64,000 bases of DNA from Bifidobacterium animalis subsp. animalis ATCC 25527 (GCF_000260715.1 NC_017834.1:1116001-1180000); one strand, 5' to 3'. Shown: positions 7,560-17,442, counted from the first letter of the stretch. The notes: generated by a model not told the origin, from the letters alone. Program-made: numbers and translations.

Positions 7560-8140
7560 TCGTAATGACGCCCAGTATGCCGCATAGAGGCAACATGATG
7601 GACGCGCCAGCCATGCTCTTTCCCGTCTCCCGTTTCAAAACCGCTTGGAATGTCGGCAAGCGTTTGCGTCAACTCCTCCCGCGACGTGAATGTGCGGATG
7701 CGCACATCGTGATGCGCAGCGGCCTCGTCCAGTGCGGCGATCATCTGCGGACGCCGCCGGGTGGGAAAGCCGATGATGTACCGCCGGAACTCCTCATCGA
7801 ATTCATGCTCAACCCACGGCATATCCTCATGCTTTATGCCAATACGCCGCTCGACACCCTCAAGGCACACACCGGTGGGGAAATCAAGGAAGAACACAGT
7901 GTCGCAATATGCAAGTCGCATCGGCAACGTCCGGGCGAAATTGCCGTCGATGATCCACTCGTCCTGCTCGAGGATCATCTGCAGACGTACGTCGAATTCC
8001 TCACGCGTGATGGTCGTGCGGTCTGGCTTATGCCACAGCATGTCCAGATAGTACAGCGGCAATCCGGTCGCATCGCGCAGCCGGCGCGCGAACGTGCTTT
8101 TGCCCGCACCGGGGCATCCGATGACAAGTACGCGTCTCAT
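7556..8140 (-). CDS. Adenylate-kinase/FlaR-like P-loop protein (topology modulation family)
   Basis: A 194-residue protein starting 'MRRVLVIGCPGAGKSTFARR' (Walker A at residues 8-15), followed by 'LYYLDMLWHKPDRTTITREE' and 'LEQDEWIIDGNFARTL', the hallmark pattern of small P-loop kinases annotated as DNA topology modulation protein FlaR. A lid-like 'VERRIGIKHEDMP' and a helical tail follow. The start at 8140 is chosen because the P-loop begins at residue 4 and AGGGG lies just upstream. It overlaps the pyrophosphatase-like gene by 4 bases, so both are one transcript. The substrate is unknown. Confidence 0.75.
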   Translation of the reverse strand: MRRVLVIGCPGAGKSTFARRLRDATGLPLYYLDMLWHKPDRTTITREEFDVRLQMILEQDEWIIDGNFARTLPMRLAYCDTVFFLDFPTGVCLEGVERRIGIKHEDMPWVEHEFDEEFRRYIIGFPTRRRPQMIAALDEAAAHHDVRIRTFTSREELTQTLADIPSGFETGDGKEHGWRVHHVASMRHTGRHYE

Positions 8141-8274
8141 ATCCCCTACTATGCCATGGCCTTTTGTCCATCCCGGTCCACGCAGGAGGCATGCGGCTGC
8201 TATCATGAAGCTAAAAAATCACCCGGAACAGGAGATGCGCCATCAACGAACCATCCTTCTATCAGCTTCTTCAG

Positions 8275-9345
8275 ATGGATGCCCATGGGCTATGGGCGAA
8301 AGTGAAGGCGACCACGGAACCGCGAACAAAGGCTCGTCTCATCTTCGCCATGTCAATCAGGAGCATTCTGCTCGTCTCCTTCGCCGTCGTATTCATCGGC
8401 GGTTTGTCGGCGGTGTTCGGCCCCGATAACTCCGGGCTGGCCGTGGCGGGATTCTGCATCCTGCTCGGCATCAAGCATGTTCCTTATGGATACCGCGCCA
8501 CGGACAGTGTCATCGCTCTGGCGTTCGTCTTAGCGGCCATGGTGTGTGGGGGACTGGCGGCCCAGGCATGGCCGCCAGTCCCCTGTCTGATGGTGAACTT
8601 CCTGCTCATCACCGTCATCCTGGTACTCGTTGCCGACGAGCCACTGATGGGCAACGCCGGGCTCTATGTGTTCGGATACCTGTTCGTGAGCCAGACGCCT
8701 GTGAATGGGGAAGCGCTCGCAAGCCGGTGTGTGCTGGCGTTGCTGCTGTGGCTGGCATGCAGCGCCGTGCTCCTGCACAAGCACCACGGGAAGTTCCAGA
8801 ATGTTCGTTTGTATGACATGCTGGCTGCATTCAGCGTATCCAGCGCAAAGGGACTCTGGCAGATCAGACTGTCCGCAGGGGTGGCCATGGCTTTGCTCAT
8901 CGGGGAACTGGCAGGACTGCCCCGAGGCGTATGGGTGGGCTATGCCTGCATGTCGGTGCTTCTCCCCTTCGGCGAAGCGGGAACGAGCCTGCCAATGCGA
9001 GCGCTGCAGCGCATAGGCGGAGTTGTCGTGGGATCATTGCTATATGCCGGATTCTCGCTTGTGGTACCGGCCGGGTCCCGCATCCTGTTCGGCCCCATCG
9101 CAGGCATCTGTATGGGATTCTCCAGCAAGTACATGGTAAACAACGCCCTCAATTGTTTCGGCGCCCTCCTGCTTGCCGAGAGCGTCTACGGCGTCTCCGG
9201 ATCTGTGACGTTGCGGATCTACGACAACATGATTGGTGCGCTCTTCGCGGTATGCTGCACCGTGCTGTTCTCACTTCTGGAACGCCATGCCTCCTCCGAT
9301 GAAGCACCGGCAACCAACCGCACCAAGCCGTCGACGAATATATAA
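8275..9345 (+). CDS. FUSC-like integral membrane protein
   Basis: A 356-residue membrane protein with two blocks of hydrophobic helices (about residues 25-165 and 200-335) separated by a short polar linker, the layout of the FUSC / aromatic-acid exporter family (YccS, FusC). The linker and second block carry 'LSAGVAMALLIGELAGLPRG' and 'MRALQRIGGVVVGSLLY', the latter like the family's R-x-x-G-T-x-x-G element. The reading frame stays open upstream and continues plausibly to an ATC codon at 8242 that has AGGAG seven bases before it, whereas the ATG at 8275 has no ribosome site. The substrate is unknown. Confidence 0.75.
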   Translation: MDAHGLWAKVKATTEPRTKARLIFAMSIRSILLVSFAVVFIGGLSAVFGPDNSGLAVAGFCILLGIKHVPYGYRATDSVIALAFVLAAMVCGGLAAQAWPPVPCLMVNFLLITVILVLVADEPLMGNAGLYVFGYLFVSQTPVNGEALASRCVLALLLWLACSAVLLHKHHGKFQNVRLYDMLAAFSVSSAKGLWQIRLSAGVAMALLIGELAGLPRGVWVGYACMSVLLPFGEAGTSLPMRALQRIGGVVVGSLLYAGFSLVVPAGSRILFGPIAGICMGFSSKYMVNNALNCFGALLLAESVYGVSGSVTLRIYDNMIGALFAVCCTVLFSLLERHASSDEAPATNRTKPSTNI

Positions 9346-9394
9346 TTCCCATTCCAGACGGTGCCTGTCACAGTGCGCATTCATCCAAAAAGAA

Positions 9395-9423
9395 AGGCCT
9401 GCCGAACGTACTTCGGCAGGCCT
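9395..9423. terminator. Bidirectional terminator between the FUSC-like gene and guaA
   Basis: Perfect 12-bp arms AGGCCTGCCGAA and TTCGGCAGGCCT around a 5-base loop, between two convergent genes. An A-rich run precedes it, giving a T tract on the minus strand. Confidence 0.85.
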
Positions 9424-9539
9424 CGTCATGCGGAGCACAATCCATAAGGACGGCAGTTCATGCGTTCTCCCATGGAATGGACCCAATCATGCTCGATGGA
9501 GGGGCAACTCAGAAGTGTTCCCAGACCAGAGCGTCGCAC

Positions 9540-11102
9540 TCACTCCCACTCAATCGTCGCCGGCGGCTTCGACGTGCAGTCGAGCACAACACGGTTGATC
9601 TGGCGGCATTCGTTCGTGATGCGCGTCGAGATCGTCGCGAGCACGTCGTACGGCACGCGCGACCAGTCGGCCGTCATCGCGTCCTCGGAACTCACGGGAC
9701 GCAGCACGATCGGCATGCCGTACGTGCGTTCGTCACCCTGCACACCCACGGAGTGCACGTCGGCGAGCAGCACGACCGGGCACTGCCAGATGTCGCGATC
9801 CAGACCGGCCTTCGACAGTTCCTCACGGGCGATCGCGTCGGCGTCGCGCAGAATGTCGAGTCGTTCCTTCGTGATCTCGCCGATGATGCGGATGCCGAGG
9901 CCCGGGCCCGGGAACGGCTGGCGCCAGACGATCTCGTCCGGCAGGCCGAGCTCGGTGCCGATCGCGCGCACCTCATCCTTGAACAGCGAACGCAGCGGTT
10001 CGATCAATTCGAACTTGAGGTCGTCGGGCAGGCCGCCCACATTGTGGTGGGACTTGATGTTCGAGGCGCCGTCGCCGCCACCGGATTCGACGACGTCCGG
10101 GTAGAGCGTGCCCTGCACGAGGAACTTGACCTCCTTGCCCTGGGCACCGGCCTCTTCAATCACCTGACGCTGCGCCTTCTCGAAGGTGCGGATGAATTTT
10201 TCGCCGATGATCTTGCGCTTCGTCTCAGGATCGGAGACGCCCTTGAGCGCATCGAGGAAGTCCTTAGAGGCATCGACCGCGATGAGCTTGATGCCGGTCG
10301 CCGCGACGAAATCATGTTTGACCTGCTCGGCCTCGCCCTTGCGTAGCAGACCATGATCCACGAACACGCAGGTGAGCTGGTCTCCGATTGCGCGGTGCAC
10401 GAGCGCTGCGGCCACGGCCGAATCGACTCCACCAGACAGACCACAGATGACCTGTGCGTCACCGACCTTCTCACGAATCGCAGCGACCTGCTCGTCGATG
10501 ATGTTCCTTGCGTTCCAATCGGCTTCGATGCCGGCGCAATCATGCAGGAAATTCTCGATCAGATCCTGTCCCAGCGGCGTGTGCTTGACCTCAGGATGCC
10601 ACTGCACGCCGTAGAGCTTGCGTGAGGGATCCTCCATCGCAGCCACTGGCGCCCCTTCGGTATGCGCGGTGACTTCGAATCCGGCGGGTGCCTTGTTCAC
10701 GGCGACACCATGGCTCATCCAAGTGGTCTGCAGGGATGGCGAACCGTCGAGAATGCCCGTGGCATCGTCCACCACTGCTTCCGTCTTGCCGTACTCGCCG
10801 AGCGCCGCCTTGTCGACGTCGCCGCCGAGCTCATGGGCCATCACCTGGAAGCCATAGCAGATGCCAAGCACCGGCACTCCGGCCGTGAAGATGCTCTTGT
10901 CAATGGTAGGAGCACCGGGTTCGTACACCGACGCCGGGCCGCCTGACAGTATGATCGCGGACGGCTTCTTGGCCAGCATCTCCTCGACCGGCATCGAATG
11001 AGGCACCAATTCGGAATACACGTTCGCCTCGCGCACGCGGCGCGCGATGAGCTGCGCGTATTGCGCTCCGAAATCAACGACAAGGACAGGACCTGCTGCC
11101 AT
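9540..11102 (-). CDS. guaA: GMP synthase (glutamine-hydrolysing)
   Basis: A 520-residue enzyme converting XMP to GMP. The N-terminal class I glutamine amidotransferase domain (about 1-190) begins '[20 protein letters not shown]' and has the nucleophile motif '[10 protein letters not shown]' with His/Glu later in 'GVQWHPEV'. The ATP-pyrophosphatase domain carries the PP-loop '[16 protein letters not shown]', and the C-terminal dimerisation domain ends in 'PPATIEWE', the typical terminal I-E-W-E. The start is the ATG followed by the conserved N-terminus, with GGGGAG upstream; an in-frame extension to 11147 is unlikely. It is divergent from xfp across a long non-coding region. Confidence 0.97.
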   Translation of the reverse strand: MAAGPVLVVDFGAQYAQLIARRVREANVYSELVPHSMPVEEMLAKKPSAIILSGGPASVYEPGAPTIDKSIFTAGVPVLGICYGFQVMAHELGGDVDKAALGEYGKTEAVVDDATGILDGSPSLQTTWMSHGVAVNKAPAGFEVTAHTEGAPVAAMEDPSRKLYGVQWHPEVKHTPLGQDLIENFLHDCAGIEADWNARNIIDEQVAAIREKVGDAQVICGLSGGVDSAVAAALVHRAIGDQLTCVFVDHGLLRKGEAEQVKHDFVAATGIKLIAVDASKDFLDALKGVSDPETKRKIIGEKFIRTFEKAQRQVIEEAGAQGKEVKFLVQGTLYPDVVESGGGDGASNIKSHHNVGGLPDDLKFELIEPLRSLFKDEVRAIGTELGLPDEIVWRQPFPGPGLGIRIIGEITKERLDILRDADAIAREELSKAGLDRDIWQCPVVLLADVHSVGVQGDERTYGMPIVLRPVSSEDAMTADWSRVPYDVLATISTRITNECRQINRVVLDCTSKPPATIEWE

Positions 11103-11579
11103 TACGCTCCCCTTATATAGGTTCATTACTCGGGCATTACAACACATCTATTGTGCGCAGGCAAGTAGACATTGAAATTCGCACATGCCACGGGTCGCAT
11201 CGGTGTCGCCTCAAGCGCTCAAGCACTGCGATCACAAGGATTTTCCAGATTGTTCGCTTGTTTTCAACACGCCGCGTAATATCCTCACAAACCGCACGCG
11301 ACAACGACGGCGAAAATGCTTGCATTCGTTGGAATCTCAACGTTTCTCGCCTTTATTCACTGATTTTCCATTTTCACAAATCGCTCGAGCAATCGCCCAA
11401 ATTCGCAAATTATGCGCACAGATTCGCCCACACTGTTTCAAAAACTGCAAAAAGGTCAGCGTATTCGCGTAACATAATCAGCGATCGGACACGGAAACCG
11501 GCCTGCAGGACAGCACCGAAGCCCGTGTCCAATGGAATAAACAAATCGCACATTTATGTGCAGGAGTACAGGAGCACAC
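11103..11579. other. Long divergent intergenic region between guaA and xfp (477 bp)
   Basis: No coding gene is supported here. It must contain the guaA promoter (leftward) and the strong xfp promoter (rightward). Visible elements are a possible -10 CATAAT at 11473-11478, a long-range 8-bp stem in the presumed xfp leader, and two CG-centred palindromic sites, CAAGCGCTCA at 11213-11222 and GCTCGAGC at 11383-11390, that loosely resemble LacI-family operators. The region is more AT-rich than its neighbours. Confidence 0.6.
11487..11530 (+). promoter_or_regulatory. Stem in the xfp leader
   Basis: GGACACGG (11487-11494) pairs exactly with CCGTGTCC (11523-11530) across 28 bases. It sits about 9 bases after a possible -10 (CATAAT, 11473-11478) and 50 bases before the xfp start, so it would be at the very 5' end of the transcript and could stabilise it. 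This is inferred from sequence only. Confidence 0.35.
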
Positions 11580-14057
11580 ATGACTAATCCTGTTATTGGT
11601 ACCCCATGGCAGAAGCTGGACCGTCCGGTTTCCGAAGAGGCCATCGAAGGCATGGACAAGTACTGGCGCGTCGCCAACTACATGTCCATCGGCCAGATCT
11701 ACCTGCGTAGCAACCCGCTGATGAAGGAGCCCTTCACCCGCGATGACGTGAAGCACCGTCTGGTCGGCCACTGGGGCACCACCCCGGGCCTGAACTTCCT
11801 TCTCGCCCATATCAACCGCCTGATCGCCGATCACCAGCAGAACACCGTGTTCATCATGGGTCCTGGCCACGGCGGCCCTGCAGGTACCGCTCAGTCCTAC
11901 ATCGACGGCACCTACACCGAGTACTACCCGAACATCACCAAGGACGAGGCTGGCCTGCAGAAGTTCTTCCGCCAGTTCTCCTACCCGGGTGGCATTCCTT
12001 CCCACTTCGCTCCGGAGACGCCAGGCTCCATCCACGAAGGCGGCGAGCTGGGCTACGCCCTGTCGCACGCCTACGGCGCGATCATGAACAACCCGAGCCT
12101 CTTCGTCCCGTGCATCATCGGTGACGGCGAAGCCGAGACCGGCCCTCTGGCCACCGGCTGGCAGTCCAACAAGCTCGTCAACCCGCGCACCGACGGCATC
12201 GTGCTGCCGATCCTGCACCTCAACGGCTACAAGATCGCCAACCCGACGCTCCTCGCCCGCATCTCCGACGAGGAGCTGCACGACTTCTTCCGCGGTATGG
12301 GTTACCACCCGTACGAGTTCGTCGCCGGCTTCGACAACGAGGATCACCTGTCGATCCACCGTCGCTTCGCCGAGCTCTTCGAGACCATCTTCGACGAGAT
12401 CTGCGATATCAAGGCTGCGGCTCAGACCGACGACATGACCCGTCCGTTCTACCCGATGCTCATCTTCCGCACCCCGAAGGGCTGGACCTGCCCGAAGTTC
12501 ATCGACGGCAAGAAGACCGAAGGCTCCTGGCGTGCACACCAGGTCCCGCTGGCTTCCGCCCGCGACACCGAGGCCCACTTCGAAGTCCTCAAGGGCTGGA
12601 TGGAATCCTACAAGCCGGAGGAGCTCTTCAACGCCGACGGCTCCATCAAGGACGACGTCACCGCATTCATGCCTAAGGGCGAACTGCGCATCGGCGCCAA
12701 CCCGAACGCCAACGGTGGCCGCATCCGCGAGGATCTGAAGCTCCCTGAGCTCGATCAGTACGAGATCACCGGCGTCAAGGAATACGGCCATGGCTGGGGC
12801 CAGGTCGAGGCTCCGCGCTCCCTCGGCGCGTACTGCCGCGACATCATCAAGAACAACCCGGATTCGTTCCGCATCTTCGGACCTGATGAGACCGCATCCA
12901 ACCGTCTGAACGCGACCTACGAGGTCACCAAGAAGCAGTGGGACAACGGCTATCTCTCGGCTCTCGTCGACGAGAACATGGCTGTCACCGGCCAGGTTGT
13001 CGAGCAGCTCTCCGAGCATCAGTGCGAAGGCTTCCTCGAGGCCTACCTGCTCACGGGCCGCCACGGCATGTGGAGCACCTATGAGTCCTTCGCCCACGTG
13101 ATCGACTCGATGCTCAACCAGCATGCGAAGTGGCTCGAGGCGACCGTCCGCGAGATCCCGTGGCGCAAGCCGATCTCCTCGGTCAACCTCCTCGTCTCCT
13201 CGCACGTGTGGCGTCAGGACCACAACGGCTTCTCGCATCAGGACCCGGGTGTCACCTCCGTCCTGATCAACAAGACGTTCAACAACGACCACGTGACGAA
13301 CATCTACTTCGCGACCGACGCCAACATGCTGCTCGCGATCGCCGAGAAGTGCTTCAAGTCCACCAACAAGATCAACGCGATCTTCTCCGGCAAGCAGCCG
13401 GCTCCGACCTGGATTACCCTCGACGAGGCTCGTGCCGAGCTCGAGGCCGGCGCCGCCGAGTGGAAGTGGGCTTCCAACGCCAAGAGCAACGACGAGGTCC
13501 AGATTGTCCTCGCCGCCGCAGGCGATGTCCCGACCCAGGAGATCATGGCCGCTTCCGATGCCCTGAACAAGGATGGCATCAAGTTCAAGGTCGTCAACGT
13601 TGTTGACCTCCTGAAGCTGCAGTCCCCGGAGAACAACGACGAGGCCATGTCGAACGAAGACTTCACCGAGCTCTTCACCGCCGACAAACCGGTTCTGTTC
13701 GCCTACCACTCCTATGCCCAGGACGTTCGTGGTCTTATCTACGACCGCCCGAACCACGACAACTTCAACGTTGTCGGCTACAAGGAGCAGGGCTCCACGA
13801 CCACGCCGTTCGACATGGTCCGCGTCAACGACATGGATCGCTACGCGCTCGAAGCTCAGGCTCTCGAGCTGATCGACGCCGACAAGTATGCCGACAAGAT
13901 CGACGAGCTCAACGCGTTCCGCAAGACCGCGTTCCAGTTCGCCGTCGACAACGGCTACGACATCCCGGAGTTCACCGACTGGGTGTACCCGGACGTCAAG
14001 GTCGACGAGACGCAGATGCTCTCCGCGACCGCGGCGACCGCTGGCGACAACGAGTGA
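11580..14057 (+). CDS. xfp: Xylulose-5-phosphate/fructose-6-phosphate phosphoketolase
   Basis: An 825-residue TPP enzyme, the key step of the bifid shunt. It cleaves fructose-6-phosphate or xylulose-5-phosphate with phosphate to acetyl phosphate plus erythrose-4-phosphate or glyceraldehyde-3-phosphate. The start '[20 protein letters not shown]' and the length match the B. animalis enzyme as I recall it. Motifs include '[18 protein letters not shown]', '[17 protein letters not shown]', and the TPP/Mg motif '[20 protein letters not shown]'. The ATG at 11580 has GGAG five bases upstream and a second GGAG before it. Codon use is strongly biased to C-ending codons, as expected for a very highly expressed gene. 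A strong terminator follows, so it is probably monocistronic. Confidence 0.98.
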   Translation: MTNPVIGTPWQKLDRPVSEEAIEGMDKYWRVANYMSIGQIYLRSNPLMKEPFTRDDVKHRLVGHWGTTPGLNFLLAHINRLIADHQQNTVFIMGPGHGGPAGTAQSYIDGTYTEYYPNITKDEAGLQKFFRQFSYPGGIPSHFAPETPGSIHEGGELGYALSHAYGAIMNNPSLFVPCIIGDGEAETGPLATGWQSNKLVNPRTDGIVLPILHLNGYKIANPTLLARISDEELHDFFRGMGYHPYEFVAGFDNEDHLSIHRRFAELFETIFDEICDIKAAAQTDDMTRPFYPMLIFRTPKGWTCPKFIDGKKTEGSWRAHQVPLASARDTEAHFEVLKGWMESYKPEELFNADGSIKDDVTAFMPKGELRIGANPNANGGRIREDLKLPELDQYEITGVKEYGHGWGQVEAPRSLGAYCRDIIKNNPDSFRIFGPDETASNRLNATYEVTKKQWDNGYLSALVDENMAVTGQVVEQLSEHQCEGFLEAYLLTGRHGMWSTYESFAHVIDSMLNQHAKWLEATVREIPWRKPISSVNLLVSSHVWRQDHNGFSHQDPGVTSVLINKTFNNDHVTNIYFATDANMLLAIAEKCFKSTNKINAIFSGKQPAPTWITLDEARAELEAGAAEWKWASNAKSNDEVQIVLAAAGDVPTQEIMAASDALNKDGIKFKVVNVVDLLKLQSPENNDEAMSNEDFTELFTADKPVLFAYHSYAQDVRGLIYDRPNHDNFNVVGYKEQGSTTTPFDMVRVNDMDRYALEAQALELIDADKYADKIDELNAFRKTAFQFAVDNGYDIPEFTDWVYPDVKVDETQMLSATAATAGDNE

Positions 14058-14083
14058 GCATAGTCTCATCGCTTAGCCGATGA

Positions 14084-14113
14084 AAGGCCCGGGTGCCAGC
14101 ACCCGGGCCTTTT
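14084..14113 (+). terminator. Rho-independent terminator of xfp
   Basis: Arms AAGGCCCGGGTG and CACCCGGGCCTT (12 bp, loop CCAG) followed by T residues, 26 bases after the stop codon. Confidence 0.92.
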
Positions 14114-14163
14114 GCTATCCATTTGCTATCCATCACACAACGTCGAATATCCCATATCCATAC

Positions 14164-14187
14164 AGAATGTGACCTGCATCACATTCT
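14164..14187 (+). promoter_or_regulatory. CRP/Fnr-family palindrome upstream of pta
   Basis: AGAATGTGA (14164-14172), six bases, then TCACATTCT (14179-14187): a perfect inverted repeat containing TGTGA-N6-TCACA, the consensus for CRP-family regulators including actinobacterial GlxR. It lies between the xfp terminator and pta. Its centre is about 70 bases upstream of the start point expected from a possible -10 TACAAT at 14233-14238, a position where such proteins can activate. Which protein binds is not shown here. Confidence 0.65.
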
Positions 14188-14297
14188 CGCGGCATTTGCA
14201 AAATAACCGGTCTGCCACGCCCCCATTCCAGTTACAATGGTCTGCGTGCACAACGCAGTCGCACGTCAGGCAGATTATCGATTTCAAAGGAGTCATC

Positions 14298-15980
14298 GTG
14301 AGCCTCAAAAACGTGAGCATCATCAGTCCCGAACCTGGAGACGGCCGGAACGTGGTGGCATTGGGTGTGGTGGATATGCTCGCCCACACCGCGAAGACCA
14401 GCATATTCCGGCCGGCGGTGCAGGCAGGCGAAAAGCTCACCGATGCCCTCCTCTCGGTGGCGAGCGCGCCGCAGACCCGCGAACAGGCCGTTGGCGTCAC
14501 ACTGCGTGACGCACGTCTCGACAAAGACAACGCCCGCCAGCAGATCGTCTCCAAATTCATCGACACGAATGCCGAGATCAATCCGCAGATCCGAGTGATC
14601 GTCGGATCAGACCGCACCAATGTGGGCGATCCCGAACGGTTCACCTTCAATGCGGACGTCTCCGCCGACCTGCAGTCTCCGGTGCTGCTCTCAGTGAGCT
14701 CGATGGGGCGCACGGCGGAAGAGATTCGCGAGACGATAGACGCATGCCGCGAGGTGGTCATCAACGCAGGCACCCAAGTGATTGGCGTGTTCATCACCGA
14801 CTGCACGAATTCGGCGCTGCCCACCCTCACCGACGAATTCGTGAGCTACGACCTGCCGACCTGGCCGCTTCCCCTCGTGGAACTCGGTTCCGATGACACG
14901 AATGTCAAGGCCGCACTCGAGGCCTTCGACGAGCATGTCGACAAGGAATCACTCCTCAACGTGCTTGACACACCTTTCGTACCGCCGACCACACCATTCG
15001 CGTTCCAGTACGATCTGCTCGCACGTGCGAAGAAAGACAAGAAGACGATTGTGCTGCCAGAAGGAGAGGATGACCGCATCATCACCGCCGCGAACTACCT
15101 GCTGCAGTCGAATGTGGTCGATCTCGTCATCATCGGCGACCGCGACGAGATTCTTGCCCGGGGTGAAAAACTCGGCCTCAAGGCGCTTGACCAGGCGAAG
15201 TTCGTTTCCATCGACGACAGGCATCTGCTCGACACCATGGTGCCCAAACTGTGTGAATTGCGCGCCAAGAAGGGCATGACCCCCGACGTGGCTTTGAAAA
15301 CGCTCAGAGACACGAACTACTTCGGCACCATGCTCATCGTGCTCGGCATGGCCGATGGTCTGGTCTCAGGTGCCATCAGCTCCACCGCCAACACCGTGCG
15401 CCCCGCGCTCCAGCTCATCAAGACGAAACCCGGTGTCTCCTCCGTATCGGGTGCCTTCCTCATGTGTCTCAAGGACCACGTGTCGGTATTTGCTGATTGC
15501 GCCATCAACCTCGATCCCAATCCGCAGCAGCTGGCCGACATCGCCATCCAGTCAGCCGAGACCGCCAAGGCATTCTCCATCGATCCTAAAATCGGTTTGC
15601 TCTCCTATTCCACCTTGGGTTCCGGTAAGGGACCGGATGTCGATCTGGTGGTCGAGGCCACTTCGATCGCCCAGAACAAACGACCGGACCTACCCATCGT
15701 CGGGCCCATCCAGTTCGACGCCGCCTGGTCGAAGACGGTTGCCAAGGTCAAGGCCTTCGGCAACCCGATCGCCGGCAATGTCACCGTGTTCGTGTTCCCG
15801 GACCTCGATGCGGGGAACATCTGCTACAAGGCAGTGCAGCGCACCTCCGGCGCCGTGGCGATCGGACCGGTGCTTCAGGGGCTCAACCGGCCTGTCAACG
15901 ACCTGAGCCGAGGCGCCTTGGTGCAGGACATCATCAATACCATCGCCTTGACCGCCATTGAAGCGCAAAGCAACGAATAG
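14298..15980 (+). CDS. pta: Phosphate acetyltransferase
   Basis: A 560-residue enzyme interconverting acetyl-CoA and acetyl phosphate, acting between phosphoketolase and acetate kinase. The N-terminal ~230 residues ('VSIISPEPGDGRNVVALGVV' onward) are the P-loop-like regulatory domain of long Pta proteins, though a clear Walker A is not visible. The C-terminal ~330 residues are the PTA_PTB catalytic domain, with 'VLPEGEDDRIITAANYLLQ', 'MADGLVSGAISSTANTVRPA' and 'FPDLDAGNICYKAVQR'. It starts with GTG: GGAG lies five bases before GTG at 14298, and the protein homology begins there, whereas upstream in-frame ATGs give non-coding sequence. Confidence 0.95.
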   Translation: MSLKNVSIISPEPGDGRNVVALGVVDMLAHTAKTSIFRPAVQAGEKLTDALLSVASAPQTREQAVGVTLRDARLDKDNARQQIVSKFIDTNAEINPQIRVIVGSDRTNVGDPERFTFNADVSADLQSPVLLSVSSMGRTAEEIRETIDACREVVINAGTQVIGVFITDCTNSALPTLTDEFVSYDLPTWPLPLVELGSDDTNVKAALEAFDEHVDKESLLNVLDTPFVPPTTPFAFQYDLLARAKKDKKTIVLPEGEDDRIITAANYLLQSNVVDLVIIGDRDEILARGEKLGLKALDQAKFVSIDDRHLLDTMVPKLCELRAKKGMTPDVALKTLRDTNYFGTMLIVLGMADGLVSGAISSTANTVRPALQLIKTKPGVSSVSGAFLMCLKDHVSVFADCAINLDPNPQQLADIAIQSAETAKAFSIDPKIGLLSYSTLGSGKGPDVDLVVEATSIAQNKRPDLPIVGPIQFDAAWSKTVAKVKAFGNPIAGNVTVFVFPDLDAGNICYKAVQRTSGAVAIGPVLQGLNRPVNDLSRGALVQDIINTIALTAIEAQSNE

Positions 15981-16135
15981 TCCACACCGTCTCGCGAATT
16001 CATGACGTGGATGGGTGCTCTTTCGAAATGTAGAACGGGAGGGCGCCCATTCACCGTTTTGTAGCAAACGTTGAGTAATCTTGTGTGTTGGAAAGCCGCG
16101 TAGCGGCAGAGCAATCACCAATGGAGGATGCCACA

Positions 16136-17368
16136 ATGGCGAAAACCGTCCTTGTTATCAATTCGGGTTCCAGCTCGATCAAGTACCAGCTGGTAGATCT
16201 CGAGTCCGGCGAAGGAATCGCATCGGGTATCGTCGAGAAGATCGGCGAACCGATCGACGGCCACTACAAGTACGAATACAACGGCGAAAAGCACGAGCTC
16301 GACGAGAAGGTCGAAAACCATGAGCAGGGCCTCAAGCGCGTGCTCGGGTTCTTCGAGGAATACGGCCCGAGCCTTGAGGAGGCCGGCATCATCGCCGTTG
16401 GACACCGAGTCGTCCAGGGTGGCGACACCTTCCCGAACCCTGCCTTGGTGACCCCCGACACCACTGCCAAGGTCGAGGAGCTAGCTGTGCTCGCTCCGCT
16501 GCACAACGGCCCGGAGGCCAAGGGTGCGCGAGTCATGCGCGAGCTGCTCCCCGAGATTCCCCAGGTCTACGTCTTCGACTCCTCCTTCTTCCAGCAGCTG
16601 CCGAAGGCATCGAGCACCTATGCGTTGAACAAGGAAGTCGCCGACAAGTACAAGATCAAGCGTTACGGCGCACACGGCACCTCGCACTGGTTCGTCTCCT
16701 CCCAAATCCCAGCGTTCCTCGGCATCGACGCCGAGGCCGCCAAGGGCCTCAAGCAGATCGTACTGCACATTGGCAACGGCGCCTCCGCCTCCGCAGAACT
16801 CGGCAGCCGCCCCATCGAGACCTCCATGGGCCTCACCCCGCTCGAAGGCCTCGTCATGGGCTCCCGAACCGGCGACATCGATCCAGCCGCCGTATTCCAC
16901 CTGATGCGCAATGCCGATATGGATGTCGATGAGCTCGACGACCTGTTCAACAAGAAGTCCGGCATGATGGGCATGACCGGCTTCGGCGACATGCGCGAAG
17001 TGCACCGCCTCGTTGCGGAAGGCGACGAGAACGCCAAGCTCGCCCTCGACATCTACGTACACCGCATCGTCAGCTACATCGGCGCCTACACCGCACAGCT
17101 CGGCGGCCTCGATGTGCTCACCTTCACCGCCGGGGTCGGCGAGAACGACGAGATCGTTCGCCGCATGGTGTGCGAGAAACTGGCACCGTTCGGTGTCAAG
17201 CTCGACAACGACAAGAACGACACCCGTTCGAAGGAACCGCGCATTATCTCCACGCCGGATTCCACTGTCACCGTCGTCGTCTACCCCACCAATGAGGAGC
17301 TCGCCATCGCACAGCGCGCCAACGAGATCGTCACCGCCGGGGAAGACACCTACGGCAACAAGATCTGA
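16136..17368 (+). CDS. ackA: Acetate kinase
   Basis: A 410-residue ASKHA-fold kinase that makes ATP from acetyl phosphate, the main energy-yielding step of the bifid shunt. Motifs: 'VLVINSGSSSIKYQLVDLE' at the start, 'GHRVVQGGDTF', 'YGAHGTSHWFVS', 'LHIGNGASASA' and 'GLVMGSRTGDIDPA'. The start is set by GGAGG eight bases upstream and the conserved 'MAKTVLVINSGSSS'. It follows pta by 155 bases in the same direction, a gap large enough for its own promoter. A 20-bp stem terminator ends the unit. Confidence 0.98.
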   Translation: MAKTVLVINSGSSSIKYQLVDLESGEGIASGIVEKIGEPIDGHYKYEYNGEKHELDEKVENHEQGLKRVLGFFEEYGPSLEEAGIIAVGHRVVQGGDTFPNPALVTPDTTAKVEELAVLAPLHNGPEAKGARVMRELLPEIPQVYVFDSSFFQQLPKASSTYALNKEVADKYKIKRYGAHGTSHWFVSSQIPAFLGIDAEAAKGLKQIVLHIGNGASASAELGSRPIETSMGLTPLEGLVMGSRTGDIDPAAVFHLMRNADMDVDELDDLFNKKSGMMGMTGFGDMREVHRLVAEGDENAKLALDIYVHRIVSYIGAYTAQLGGLDVLTFTAGVGENDEIVRRMVCEKLAPFGVKLDNDKNDTRSKEPRIISTPDSTVTVVVYPTNEELAIAQRANEIVTAGEDTYGNKI

Positions 17369-17380
17369 TCTCCACAGGAG

Positions 17381-17428
17381 AATGTGAGGGGCTGCAAGAC
17401 CGTTCGTCTTGCAGCCCCTCACATTTTT
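17381..17428. terminator. Strong bidirectional terminator between ackA and aroA
   Basis: A 20-bp perfect stem (17381-17400 with 17406-17425) and a 5-base loop, with T residues on one side and matching A residues on the other, between convergent genes. Confidence 0.93.
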
Positions 17429-17442
17429 CCGGGCGCCTACTG

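Noticed and set aside
11213..11222. LacI operator in the xfp upstream region
   Set aside because: CAAGCGCTCA matches only 8 of 10 consensus positions, so it is mentioned under the xfp region but not listed as an operator.
11478..14069. 863-codon open frame antisense to xfp
   Set aside because: It is the complement of highly biased xfp codons (few stops arise in that frame). The product has no recognisable domain and is dominated by Val, Leu, Gly and Glu, as expected from reverse-read GC-rich codons.
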